From positions 248,001 to 312,000 of the forward strand of contig NZ_JAPEMT010000004.1 in the NCBI RefSeq assembly GCF_026342435.1: a DNA stretch of 64,000 nt. The letters run 5' to 3'. The position numbers and the translations under genes are program-made. Under the pieces are notes generated by a model. It was given only the letters and a program-made list of their open reading frames with translations, was not told where the DNA came from and did not search any database. Of the stretch, positions 48,272 to 57,133 are shown piece after piece. The DNA comes from Streptomyces sp. NBC_00237. Its GTDB lineage: Bacteria; Actinomycetota; Actinomycetes; Streptomycetales; Streptomycetaceae. Within the stretch, counting starts at the first letter, position 1, and every line of letters starts with the position of its first letter.

Positions 48272-49620
48272 CAGTGGCAGCTGTACTTCGGGCTGGTGTC
48301 CTTCACCTGTCCGTCGGTGTCGACGTACGTCCAGCTGTAGCCGTTGTCCGTGAAGTCCATCTTCAGGACGCCGTAGGGTCCGCTGATGCGCTTCTGGCTG
48401 TTGGGCTGGACCTCCTCGATGGCGTACGGGTCGGCGCCGCCCATGCCGCCGACGATCTCGACGATGCCGTCGGAGACCGCCTTGCCGTCGGCGTTCTGCG
48501 GGGCGAACCGCTCGTAGTGGTGGTCGTGTCCGCCGAGGACGACGTCGGCCTTGGCGCCGTAGAGGAGCTTCCACACCGGCTTGGAGACGGGCTGGTTGCC
48601 GTGTCCGCCGGAGGAGTAGAGCGGGTGGTGGAAGTAGGCGGCGACGCACTTCTTGCTGTTGGCCGCGAGGTCGGCCTTGAGCCAGTTGATCTGCTCGGTC
48701 TTGTCGAAGGAGTTGGAGTCGAGGGCGACGAAGTGCCAGTTGCCCTCGTTGTAGCTGTAGTAGCTCTTGCCCTGCGGGTAGGCGATGGAGCCGAAGTAGG
48801 ACTTGTACCCGGCGAGGGGGCCTGCCGGGTCGTAGGTCTCGTGGTTGCCGGGGACCGGACGGGTCTTGGCCTTGAAGACGCCCCAGGTCTTGTCGTAGTA
48901 CTTCTGGAAGTCGGACAGCAGGGCGTCGTCGTACTGGTTGTCGCCCATGGTCAGGTAGAACTTCGGGTTGATCTGCTGGGCGAGCTTCGCGGTCTTGGGG
49001 TGGGCGCACTTGCTGCTCGACGCGGTGCACTGGGCGGCGATGTCACCGGCCGCGACCACGGTGAAGGCTCCGGTGGGCGGCGGGCCGCCGTCGGGGGTGC
49101 CGTACACCTCGGCCTCGAAGAGCGAGTAGCCGTACGCGGTGCCGCGCGCGGTGCCGTACACGCGCAGGTACCTGCCCTTGCCCGACAGGCCGGTGAGGTC
49201 GTCGGTGCCGCCGTCGCCCGCGGTCTCCTGGGCGATCGGCGTCCAGGTCGTACCGTCCGTCGAGACCTCGACGCGGTACGCCTTGGCGTAGGCGTCCTCC
49301 CAGGTCAGCTTGACGCGGGAGACGGCGGTGGGGGTGCCGAGGTCGACCCGGAGCCACTGCGGGTCCTTGCCCTCGGCGCTGGCCCAGCGGGTGCCGGGGT
49401 CGCCGTCGAAGGCGTTCGCGGCGCCGAAGGAGGAGGACTCGGCGGAGGAGGCGGTGGCGGGTTTCCCGGTCGAGACGATCGGGTCGGCGGCGGCTTCGGC
49501 CCCTGCGGACGAGGCGAGGAGGAGCCCGCCGACGAGCGCGAACACGGCGGTGAGGGTGAGGAGGGGGGTGCGATGCCTGCCGGGGGACGTGGGGAGGTGG
49601 GCTGAGACGTTCAGGCGCAT
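48271..49620 (-). CDS. Secreted metallophosphatase with N-terminal discoidin (F5/8C) domain
   Basis: 449 residues: signal peptide, a discoidin/CBM32-like domain (GKPATASSAESSSFGAANAFDGDPGTRWAS, cut here at FDGDPGTRW), a Gly/Pro linker, then a calcineurin-like phosphoesterase with metal ligands in AAGDI, TMGDNQYD, PGNHE, FHHPLY and GGHDHHYE. It is similar to alkaline/purple acid phosphatases and should hydrolyse extracellular phosphate esters, with the discoidin domain binding sugars. ATG 49620 follows AGGGAG by 8 nt. Confidence 0.88.
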   Translation of the reverse strand: MRLNVSAHLPTSPGRHRTPLLTLTAVFALVGGLLLASSAGAEAAADPIVSTGKPATASSAESSSFGAANAFDGDPGTRWASAEGKDPQWLRVDLGTPTAVSRVKLTWEDAYAKAYRVEVSTDGTTWTPIAQETAGDGGTDDLTGLSGKGRYLRVYGTARGTAYGYSLFEAEVYGTPDGGPPPTGAFTVVAAGDIAAQCTASSSKCAHPKTAKLAQQINPKFYLTMGDNQYDDALLSDFQKYYDKTWGVFKAKTRPVPGNHETYDPAGPLAGYKSYFGSIAYPQGKSYYSYNEGNWHFVALDSNSFDKTEQINWLKADLAANSKKCVAAYFHHPLYSSGGHGNQPVSKPVWKLLYGAKADVVLGGHDHHYERFAPQNADGKAVSDGIVEIVGGMGGADPYAIEEVQPNSQKRISGPYGVLKMDFTDNGYSWTYVDTDGQVKDTSPKYSCH

Positions 49621-49815
49621 ACCTGGACTCCCTGACATGGGGGTTGCGAGAGCTGGAAATTCGTACTGGTCGCCGCGGACCGACGTGCGGGGGGCGGCGG
49701 GACGGCGGCCGGGTCAGAGCTCTCGCTGAGCGCGTCATGCCCGTCGGAGTGCGGGCACCGCGCCAAGCCGCCGTACGTCAGACTGCGGTAATTCTGCCGG
49801 GGCTGCCGGAACGGC

Positions 49816-50850
49816 TCAGGCGCGGATCTTGTTCCGGATCCAGACGCCCGCTTCCTTGAGGATCGAGGTGCCCGTCCACTTGTCGTCGGTGTCGCAGACG
49901 CCCTTCTTGAAGACGGCGCCCGAGCGGTGGTCGTCGGAGTAGTTCCAGTTGACCCAGGAGATCTTCTTGCGCTTCATGAGGTCGAGGTACTTCTGCGCCA
50001 TCGCGAAGTCGTTGGCGCCCTCGCCCTCGTAGTTCTGGGTGCCGAACTCGGTGACGAACACGGGGAGTTTGTCGGAGGCGCGGTCGAGGGTGTTCAGGTA
50101 CTCCTCGCGGTGCGAGGCCGCGTAGAAGTGGAACGTGTACATGATGTTCGAGGCCCGTACCGGGTTCTTCACGACCTCGGACTCGTCGCCGTCCTCGGAG
50201 ACCCCGAAGGACGACCAGGCGCGGGTCCCCACCAGGACCACCGAGTCGGGGTCCTGCGCGCGGATGACCGGGATGATCTGCTCCGCGTACGACTTGACGC
50301 GGGACCAGCTGACCCCGGACGGCTCGTTGGCTATCTCGTAGAGCACGCCGGGGTGGTCCTTGTACTTCTTCGACATGGCGGTGAAGAAGGTCTTGGCGCG
50401 CTCCAGGTTGAAGTACGGGTCGCCCGGATCCAGCATGTGCCAGTCGATGATCGCGTACATGCCCTTGGCGAGGGCCATGTCGACGAACTTCTGGGCGCGG
50501 GCAGTGAACTTGGCGGGGTCGTCCTCGTAGCCCTCGTCCTGGACGTACGTGGAGACGCGCAGGATGTCTGCGCGCCAGTCGGTGGCGAGCGCGTCGACCG
50601 ACTTACTGGTGACGCACTTGGGGAACCACTGGGTGCCGTGGGTGCTCATCCCGTTGAGCTGGACGGCCTGGCCGTCCGCGTCGCAGAGCTGGGTGCCGCA
50701 GACCTTCAGGGGGCCGTTGATCGCCTTCGCCCCGCCGGCTGCGGGGCCGGAACCGGCGGCGGTGGCCGGGGTGATGCCGGAGAGCGAGAGCAGAACGGCT
50801 GCGAGGGAAGCAGTCGCCATGGGCATGACAGATCGACGTGATCGTTGCAT
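49816..50850 (-). CDS. Secreted GH5 endoglucanase (cellulase), no CBM
   Basis: 344 residues: signal peptide ending ATA-A, then a GH5_2-type barrel with GMSTHGTQWF, YAIIDWHMLDPGDP, acid/base Glu in YEIANEPSG and nucleophile Glu in FVTEFGTQN. Cleaves beta-1,4-glucan outside the cell. No cellulose-binding module, unlike many Streptomyces cellulases. ATG 50850 has GGAG at a normal distance; the adjoining GTG is less likely. A TTGACG-N17-TAGTTT promoter lies upstream on this strand. Confidence 0.9.
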   Translation of the reverse strand: MQRSRRSVMPMATASLAAVLLSLSGITPATAAGSGPAAGGAKAINGPLKVCGTQLCDADGQAVQLNGMSTHGTQWFPKCVTSKSVDALATDWRADILRVSTYVQDEGYEDDPAKFTARAQKFVDMALAKGMYAIIDWHMLDPGDPYFNLERAKTFFTAMSKKYKDHPGVLYEIANEPSGVSWSRVKSYAEQIIPVIRAQDPDSVVLVGTRAWSSFGVSEDGDESEVVKNPVRASNIMYTFHFYAASHREEYLNTLDRASDKLPVFVTEFGTQNYEGEGANDFAMAQKYLDLMKRKKISWVNWNYSDDHRSGAVFKKGVCDTDDKWTGTSILKEAGVWIRNKIRA

Positions 50851-50892
50851 CACGGGCTCCAGGTGTGGGGTGGGCTTGCGCTCCTGGCGTGA

Positions 50893-50944
50893 AAACTAAA
50901 GGTCCTTGCAGAAGGCGTCAAGAGTGTTGGTAAACCTTCCTAAC
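50893..50944 (-). promoter_or_regulatory. Promoter and imperfect palindrome upstream of the cellulase
   Basis: On the minus strand TTGACG (50916-50921) and TAGTTT (50893-50898) are spaced 17 bp apart. Upstream lies GTTAGGAAGGTTTACCAAC (50926-50944), an imperfect inverted repeat (GTTAGG/CCAAC) that could bind a sugar-responsive regulator. No GAAGCGCTTC or CebR box was found here. Confidence 0.5.
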
Positions 50945-51114
50945 GATTAAGCGGAACGGAAGGAGGACCCACGGTGAACCTCGGATCCGGCGATCTCGCT
51001 CTTTCGCTATACGAGCCCAATCGGCCTCTGGGGCAGGGCAGTTGCCGACCGTGGACACCACGCGTTTCACCTGCTTGCCTGTCGGGAAGCAGACTGATCC
51101 GACGTGACGATGGG

Positions 51115-51570
51115 ATGAACGCGATGCCTCTTGAGGGCGAGTACGAGCCGAGCCCGGCGCAGTGGGTGCGCGATCAGGTCGAGTTGTACGAGAGTTCGGG
51201 CGGCACCCAGGGCCTGACGCTCCGGGACACGGGGCTGCCCGTCGTCATCCTCACGACGCGCGGCGCGAAGAGCGGCAAGATCCGCAAGATCCCGCTGATG
51301 CGGGTGGAGCACGAGGGGCGGTACGCGGCCGTGGCCTCGAAGGGCGGCTTCCCCCAGCACCCGGTCTGGTACTTCAACCTCACGTCCGACCCGCACGTGG
51401 AGCTCCAGGACGGGCCCGTGCGTCAGGACATGACGGCCCGTGAGGTCACCGGGGCCGAGAGGGCCGCGTGGTGGGAGCGCGCGGTCGCCGCGTTCCCGCC
51501 GTACGCCGAGTACCAGGAGAAGACCGACCGCGTGATCCCCGTCTTCGTACTGGAGCCCACGCACGGGTAG
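51115..51570 (+). CDS. Deazaflavin (F420)-dependent nitroreductase-like protein (Ddn/DUF385 family)
   Basis: 151 residues matching the Ddn/FDOR-A split-barrel family: QVELYESSGGTQG, PVVILTTRGAKSGKIRKIPLM (cut at TTRGAKSGK), HPVWYFNL and VELQDG. These enzymes use reduced coenzyme F420 to reduce quinones or nitro compounds. Start ATG 51115 or 51124. A perfect AAGGAGG 7 nt before GTG 50974, in the same frame, would add 47 residues of unmatched sequence. Confidence 0.87.
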   Translation: MNAMPLEGEYEPSPAQWVRDQVELYESSGGTQGLTLRDTGLPVVILTTRGAKSGKIRKIPLMRVEHEGRYAAVASKGGFPQHPVWYFNLTSDPHVELQDGPVRQDMTAREVTGAERAAWWERAVAAFPPYAEYQEKTDRVIPVFVLEPTHG

Positions 51571-51647
51571 GCCCGGGCGCTTCTCCACCGGGGAACCCGT
51601 CGGGATACAGTGCGCGCGACGGCAGCCCGGTCGACCAGGAGGGGCGT

Positions 51648-52868
51648 GTGAGCGACACCAGAGAGACGCGATCAGCCGACGGTGACGCGCACGACGCCCA
51701 GCCCGACCGGCTGCACCGCCTGATGCGCTACCTTCCGCTGGTCGCCCCCGTCCTGCTGTGGGCCGTGCCCTGCTGGCTGCTGCTGTACTCCGGCCAGCAC
51801 TGGCCCCGCCCCGTCGAGTTGACCGGCACGGCCCTGTTCGCCCTCGGCCTGGTCGGCATGCCGATCGCGATGGTGCGCGGCCACGGCCGACGGCAGCGGG
51901 ACGGGGCGGCGATCGTCGGGGACACGCTGCTGGGCGCCGTCTGGGTCCTGTTCACCTGGTCCGTCCTGCTCGGCGTCGTGCTGCGGCTCGCCCTGACCGT
52001 GCTCGGCGTCGGCGAGGGCCAGGACCGGGCCCGGACCGTCACCTGGGCGGTCCTCGGCACGGCTGCCGCACTGCTCGCCTGGGGGTACGCGGAGGCCCGC
52101 CGGGTGCCCCGGGTGCGCCGCCTGGACGTACGACTCCCGCGTCTGGGGGCCGGGTTGGACGGCACGCGCGTCGTCCTGATCACCGACACCCACTACGGAC
52201 CGCTCGACCGCGCCCGCTGGTCGGCACGGGTCTGCGAGACGGTCAACGCGCTGGAGGCCGACCTGGTCTGCCACACCGGGGACATCGCGGACGGCACGGC
52301 CGAACGCCGCCGCGCCCAGGCCGCCCCGCTGGGCACCGTGCGGGCCACCAGGGCCAGGGTCTACGTCACCGGCAACCACGAGTACTACAGCGAGGCCCAG
52401 GGCTGGGTCGACCTGATGGACGAGCTGGGCTGGGAACCCCTGCGCAACCGCCACCTCCTGCTCGAACGCGGCGGGGACACCCTCGTGGTCGCCGGGGTGG
52501 ACGACGTCACCGCCGAGTCCTCCGGTCTCGCGGGCCACCGCGCCCACCTCGCCGGAGCCCTGCACGGCGCCGACCCCGATCACCCGGTACTGCTCCTGGC
52601 CCACCAGCCCAAGTTCGTCGACCGGGCGGCGGCCGGAGGCGTCGACCTCCAGCTCTCCGGCCACACCCACGGCGGTCAGATCTGGCCCTTCCACCACTTG
52701 GTCCGCATCGACCAGCCCGCCCTCGCGGGCCTCAGCCGCCACGGCCCCCGCACGCTCCTCTACACCAGCCGTGGCACCGGCTTCTGGGGCCCGCCGTTCC
52801 GGGTCTTCGCGCCCAGCGAGATCACCCTGCTCGTCCTGCGCTCGTCGCCGGGGTCCGCCGCGCGCTAG
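51648..52868 (+). CDS. Membrane-bound metallophosphoesterase (YkuE-like)
   Basis: 406 residues: four membrane segments in the first 150 residues, then a cytoplasmic or external calcineurin-like domain with TDTHYGPLD, HTGDIADG, TGNHEYY, LLAHQP and SGHTHGGQIWP. This matches YkuE/YaeI-type phosphoesterases that act on membrane-linked phospholipids. GTG 51648 has AGGAGGGG upstream. Confidence 0.9.
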   Translation: MSDTRETRSADGDAHDAQPDRLHRLMRYLPLVAPVLLWAVPCWLLLYSGQHWPRPVELTGTALFALGLVGMPIAMVRGHGRRQRDGAAIVGDTLLGAVWVLFTWSVLLGVVLRLALTVLGVGEGQDRARTVTWAVLGTAAALLAWGYAEARRVPRVRRLDVRLPRLGAGLDGTRVVLITDTHYGPLDRARWSARVCETVNALEADLVCHTGDIADGTAERRRAQAAPLGTVRATRARVYVTGNHEYYSEAQGWVDLMDELGWEPLRNRHLLLERGGDTLVVAGVDDVTAESSGLAGHRAHLAGALHGADPDHPVLLLAHQPKFVDRAAAGGVDLQLSGHTHGGQIWPFHHLVRIDQPALAGLSRHGPRTLLYTSRGTGFWGPPFRVFAPSEITLLVLRSSPGSAAR

Positions 52869-52881
52869 GTCTGGCCCGTCC

Positions 52882-53685
52882 TCAGCCACGCAGGGCCGCC
52901 TGCCGGTTCAGGAACGCGGCGATGTGGCCGAGCCATCCGTCGGGGTCCTCGGCGAACGGGAGGTGCCCGGTCGCGAGTTCGACGAGCTCGGCCCCGGGGA
53001 GCGTGTCGGCCACCTCGCGGTGCAGGTCGGGGGTGACCAGGAGGTCCCCGGTCGTGGAGATCACGAGGGTCGGCGCGGTGATGCGGGCGAGGTCCTCGCG
53101 GACGTCGACACGGGTGACGAGCTCGGCGTGTTCGGCGGAGCCGGACGGGAGGGTGCTGGCCGCCCCCCGCACCAGGGCGTCGAGTTCGCCGCCGGGGAGG
53201 GCTTCCAGCGCCGTGGCTCCCAGTGCGTGGGACACGAGGAACCGCGCCAGCGCCGTGTGGGCGCCGGAGGCGTACAGGTCCTGCCAGAGTTCGGCGTTCA
53301 GGCGCAGGCGTGCGGTGGGCCGGGCGAACGGGGCGGTCAGCACGAGGGCCGTGACGCGCTCGGGGTGACGGGCCGCGGCGCGGACCGCGACGGCGGTGCC
53401 CAGGGAGTAGCCGACGGCGGCGAAGGTTTCGAGGCCCTCCGCGCGTGCGGCGGACACGAGTTGGTCGGCCAGGTCGTCCAGGAGGAGGGGCTCCGCCGAG
53501 CGGGGGGTGTCACCGGTGCCGGGGTAGTCGATGCCGACCACACGGTGCCCTGCGGCGAGCCCGTCGAGGATCGGCCCGTAGTTGGCGGCCACGCCTCCCC
53601 CTGCTCCGTGGGCGAGCAGCAGTCCGGGGCCGGTACCGCGAACGGTTCGGGCGAAGGCGGGTGCGGTCAGGGTGAGTTCAGGCAT
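52882..53685 (-). CDS. Alpha/beta hydrolase
   Basis: 267 residues with HGAGGG (oxyanion), nucleophile elbow GYSLGT, acidic residue in ISTTGDLLVTPD and catalytic His in ATGHLPF. General esterase/lipase-like fold; substrate unknown. The ATG sits directly beside an AT-rich stretch (53700-53765) that is its likely promoter. Convergent with the phosphoesterase gene, 14 bp between stops. Confidence 0.88.
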   Translation of the reverse strand: MPELTLTAPAFARTVRGTGPGLLLAHGAGGGVAANYGPILDGLAAGHRVVGIDYPGTGDTPRSAEPLLLDDLADQLVSAARAEGLETFAAVGYSLGTAVAVRAAARHPERVTALVLTAPFARPTARLRLNAELWQDLYASGAHTALARFLVSHALGATALEALPGGELDALVRGAASTLPSGSAEHAELVTRVDVREDLARITAPTLVISTTGDLLVTPDLHREVADTLPGAELVELATGHLPFAEDPDGWLGHIAAFLNRQAALRG

Positions 53686-53847
53686 GGGAGACCCCCAGGA
53701 ATTCCATAGTGGTTGCTACAGATATGACCGTAGCAGATTTATTTAGCGGTCGATACAGAAATAAGGAGCACTCCCGCCCGGCACCGCAGAAGGCCATGGG
53801 TGACCCCGGTCGGCCCGGCGGGGGCGGGGAGTCCGTGGCGGCAGGGC

Positions 53848-55116
53848 TCAGCCCAGGCCGTGCAGCCGCTCTTCGTCGGGTACCAGCAGCCGGGACTCGA
53901 TCTGGCGGAGGGCGGGCAGCACCGTGTCGTGGGCGAGGCGCACGACGACGAGCAGCGCGGTGACGCCGAAAGCGGCGTCCCGCGCGTGCGGGCCCGGCAG
54001 TCCGGGCAGGGCGAGGACCCCCACCGGGATCAGCGCGACCACCGTCATGCCGAGCGCGGCGGCGAAGACGATCCGTACGTGAACGTAGGAGAGGTACTCG
54101 GCGGTCGGCCGACCGGGCCGGATGCCCGGGACGAATCCCCCGCTGCGCTTCATGTCGTCCGCGACGTCGACGGCGTTGAACGCGAGGCCCGCCCGGAGGA
54201 ACGCGCTCGCGAAGACGACGACGGCGTACGCCACCAGGAGCCAGGGAGCGGGAACCACGGGCAGCAGGAACAGCAGGGAGGCCACGGTCATCGTGCCGAA
54301 ACCGCTGCCGCCCCGGATGGGAACGTAGGCCGTCGAACCGCCGTACGCTCTGCGGCCGATCATGCGTTTGGCGTACTGGACCGGGACCCGGCGCTCGCTC
54401 CGCCGGACGGTGACGACCAGGGCGACGGCGAGCGCCAGGGCCACCAGGAGGACCGGCGCGACCCATGCCCCGGCCCAGCCGCCCGACGACCGGACCGCGT
54501 CCCGGACCTGCCCGGGGAAGACCGCCGCGACCTGGGCGAGCAGGAGAACGGAGATGCCTTCGCCGAAGCCTCGGTGGGTGATGGTCCCGCTCAGCCACAT
54601 GACCACGGCGGTGCCCGCCGTCATGCAGACCACCAGGGTGATCTGCGCGAGAGTGCCGGTGGCGTGCAGGACGCCCGTACCGGCCCCGACTGCCGGAAGG
54701 TCCGCGAGCGGGGGGCGGCCGTCGGCCGTCATGCGGACCACCACGGTGGCGAGCACCGCGCTCCACAGGACGGCGGCCCACCGGGCGACGCGGGCCAGCT
54801 CGGCTTCGCCCGCCCGGCCCGCCTCCGCGAGCGAGCGCATACGGGGGACCAGGAGACCGCCGAAGGCCACGGTCCAGTGCGCGGCGATCACCGGCAGGAC
54901 GCCCAGCGCGAGGATCGACAGGTTCGCCAGCCCGCCGCCGCTGAGCAGGTCCAGGAGTCCGGGCAGTTGGCCCTCGGTCCGCTCGGCCGCCGCCAGCGCG
55001 GTGGGGTCGACCCCGGGCAGGGGTACGTTCTGGCCGAGCCGGAACACCAGGACGGCGAGCAGCGTGACGAGCAGCCGCCTCCGCACGTCGGGCAGCCGTA
55101 ATGCGCGTACGAACAC
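53848..55116 (-). CDS. Accessory SecY-like translocon paralogue
   Basis: 422 residues with ten membrane segments in SecY order: plug/TM region LVFRLGQNVPLPGVD, LSILALGVLPVIAAHW, THRGFGEGISVLL, the cytoplasmic loop RRVPVQYAKRMIGRR, GFVPGIRPGRPTAEYL and the end RQIESRLL. It is more divergent than a housekeeping SecY and is not followed by adk/map as secY normally is in the ribosomal operon. GTG 55116 follows AGGGGGA. No SecE or SecA2 gene is adjacent. Confidence 0.85.
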   Translation of the reverse strand: MFVRALRLPDVRRRLLVTLLAVLVFRLGQNVPLPGVDPTALAAAERTEGQLPGLLDLLSGGGLANLSILALGVLPVIAAHWTVAFGGLLVPRMRSLAEAGRAGEAELARVARWAAVLWSAVLATVVVRMTADGRPPLADLPAVGAGTGVLHATGTLAQITLVVCMTAGTAVVMWLSGTITHRGFGEGISVLLLAQVAAVFPGQVRDAVRSSGGWAGAWVAPVLLVALALAVALVVTVRRSERRVPVQYAKRMIGRRAYGGSTAYVPIRGGSGFGTMTVASLLFLLPVVPAPWLLVAYAVVVFASAFLRAGLAFNAVDVADDMKRSGGFVPGIRPGRPTAEYLSYVHVRIVFAAALGMTVVALIPVGVLALPGLPGPHARDAAFGVTALLVVVRLAHDTVLPALRQIESRLLVPDEERLHGLG

Positions 55117-55227
55117 CGTCGAGTCCCCCTGCTTCCCTCCGTGCCCCGGCGAACCGTCGCCCTCGCGGCGGCCCTTCGGGCACACCTGCCCGAAGGGCAA
55201 CCGGACCACGGCTTCCGGCTGCCCGTC

Positions 55228-55353
55228 CAGAGTTTCGGCCCAGAGTTCCGGCACAGAGTTCCGGCACAGAGTTTCGGCCCAGCCGAGATGTCGGTCACCT
55301 GTCGGGGCTGTCGGACCCTGTCGGCCACCTGTCGGGAATGCCGGGGGCTGTCG
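55228..55353. repeat. Direct-repeat tract between SecY-like and FAD monooxygenase genes
   Basis: Four copies of CAGAGTTYCGGC (55228-55279), then several TGTCGG-based units (55290-55353), fill the 328-bp divergent intergenic region. No gene was found in it. Confidence 0.65.
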
Positions 55354-55444
55354 GTCCGATGCCAGCGGCTTGTTGGCGGGGGCTGACACCTTTCCGGAGA
55401 CGGCCGACCGGAATCCCCCGGTCACCCGGTCCCGAAGGAGACCC

Positions 55445-56587
55445 ATGCACCTCGCGACAGATCCCCTGCACACACCCGTGACCATCATCGGCGCGGGGCT
55501 CGGCGGACTCACGCTGGCCCGCGTCCTGCACGTCCACGGCGTCCCGTTCACGGTGTACGAGGCGGAGTCCTCGCCCATGGCGCGGGCGCAGGGCGGGCTG
55601 CTCGACATCCACGACCACAACGGGCAGCTCGCCCTCGAAGTGGCCGGTCTCCTGGACGAGTTCCGGGACATCGTCCTGGAGGGCCACCAGGCCCTGCGCG
55701 TCCTCGACCGGGACGGAAACGTCCGGATCGACAAGGCCGACGACGGTACGGGCGGACGCCCCGAGGTGTACCGGGGTGAACTGCGCCGGATCCTGCTGGA
55801 TTCGCTCCCGGCGGGCTCCGTGCGGTGGGGGCACAGGATGAGCGGCGCCAGGGCTCTCGGCGACGGCCGCCACGAGGTGCGGTTCGACGGCGGCGGCAGC
55901 GTCGTCACCCGCCTGTTGGTCGGTGCGGACGGCGCGTGGTCGCGGGTCCGTCCGCTGGTGTCGGCGGCCGTGCCCGAGTACGCGGGCACGTCGTTCGTCG
56001 AGACGTACCTCTTCGACGCCGACACGCGGCACCCGGCGACCGCGAAGGCGGTCGGCGCCGGTTTGATGGTCGTGCCCGGGGAGGACAAGGACCTCTTCGC
56101 CCACCGGGAGAGCGGCGGCACACTGCACGCCTACGTGGAGCTGACGAGGTCTCAGGAATGGTTCGCCGCAGTCGACTTCACCGACGCCGCCACGGCCACC
56201 GCGCGGATCGCCGCGGAGTTCGACGACTTCGCACCCGAACTCGCCGCGCTGATCACCGAGACCGACAGCCCGCCGGTCCTGCGCTCCCACCACTCCTTGC
56301 CGACCGGACTCCGGTGGGACCGTGTGCCGGGAGTGACCCTGCTCGGCGACGCCGCCCACCTCGCACCCCCGAACGGCGAGGGCGCCAACCTCGCCATGCT
56401 GGACGGCGCCGAGCTGGCGAAGGCGCTCGCCGCCCGGCCCGACGACGTCGAGACCGCGCTGTCGTCGTACGAGGAGGCGATGTTCCGCCGGAGCACCGAG
56501 GAGAACCTGTTCGCCGAGGCGCAGCTCGGTGAGCTCTTCTCGGGCGCGGACGACGGCCGCGCCGACGTTCCGTCGGGCAGGCCCTAG
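55445..56587 (+). CDS. FAD-dependent monooxygenase, TetX-like
   Basis: 380 residues. The Rossmann FAD motif TIIGAGLGGLTLARVL, the DG motif (LVGADGAWSRVRPLV) and the GD motif (LLGDAAHLAPPNGEGANLAM) define group A flavin monooxygenases; the last motif with PPNGEGAN is typical of TetX-type tetracycline-inactivating and related enzymes. Reaction: NAD(P)H- and O2-dependent hydroxylation of an unknown aromatic or antibiotic. ATG 55445 follows AAGGAGA. Its stop overlaps the convergent MarR gene by 3 bp. Confidence 0.88.
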   Translation: MHLATDPLHTPVTIIGAGLGGLTLARVLHVHGVPFTVYEAESSPMARAQGGLLDIHDHNGQLALEVAGLLDEFRDIVLEGHQALRVLDRDGNVRIDKADDGTGGRPEVYRGELRRILLDSLPAGSVRWGHRMSGARALGDGRHEVRFDGGGSVVTRLLVGADGAWSRVRPLVSAAVPEYAGTSFVETYLFDADTRHPATAKAVGAGLMVVPGEDKDLFAHRESGGTLHAYVELTRSQEWFAAVDFTDAATATARIAAEFDDFAPELAALITETDSPPVLRSHHSLPTGLRWDRVPGVTLLGDAAHLAPPNGEGANLAMLDGAELAKALAARPDDVETALSSYEEAMFRRSTEENLFAEAQLGELFSGADDGRADVPSGRP

Positions 56588-57084
56588 CCGTCGCCTGCGG
56601 TCAGCGTGGAAGCGAGTCGTTCGAGCAGGTCGGCGAGGTGAGCCTGGTCGTCGGCGCCGAGCCCGGAGAGGAGTCGTCGCTGGTTGTCGAGGTGGACGGC
56701 GATGAGCTCGTCGGCCAGCGCGACGCCTTCGGCGGTGAGGGTGATGAGGCGTCCGCGCGAGTCGCCTTCGGCGACGGACCGGCCGACCAGGCCACGGCCT
56801 ACGAGCCGGTCCACCCGCTTGCTGATCGCTCCGGTGGTGACCAGGGCGGCGCGGCTGAGCTCTCCTGCGGACAGCGCGTAGGGCTCCCCGGCCCGGCGGA
56901 GCGCCGCCAGTACGTCGAAGTCGCCGCCGCCCAGGCCGGCGGCCTGGAAGGGCGGGCGCAGGCGCTGGTCCAGGGCGTCGGTGAGGCGGAAGAGCCTGCC
57001 GATGACGAGCATCGGCGTCGCGTCCAGCTCGGGGCGTTCGCGTTTCCACTGTTCGACGATGGCGGTGACGGCGTCGGTCTGCAT
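56584..57084 (-). CDS. MarR family regulator
   Basis: 166 residues with a MarR winged helix (LSAGELSRAALVTTGAISKRVDRLVGRGLVGR). Likely a ligand-released repressor of the divergent DsbA-like/MFS genes and perhaps of the TetX-like gene. The intergenic region has two palindromes. Confidence 0.92.
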   Translation of the reverse strand: MQTDAVTAIVEQWKRERPELDATPMLVIGRLFRLTDALDQRLRPPFQAAGLGGGDFDVLAALRRAGEPYALSAGELSRAALVTTGAISKRVDRLVGRGLVGRSVAEGDSRGRLITLTAEGVALADELIAVHLDNQRRLLSGLGADDQAHLADLLERLASTLTAGDG

Positions 57085-57094
57085 GCCTTCACTA

Positions 57095-57133
57095 TATCTT
57101 CCACGGATGATAAATTACCTTCCATGGAAGATA
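57095..57133. promoter_or_regulatory. MarR operator region
   Basis: TATCTTCC (57095-57102) and GGAAGATA (57126-57133) form an inverted repeat; within it CTTCCATGGAAG (57119-57130) is a perfect palindrome that includes the DsbA-like start codon. Binding would block both promoter and translation start. Confidence 0.6.

Noticed and set aside
53800..55101. Long plus-strand frame antisense to the SecY-like gene
   Set aside because: Composition is Arg/Gly/Asp/Gln-rich with no domain, typical of a mirror frame of a membrane protein.
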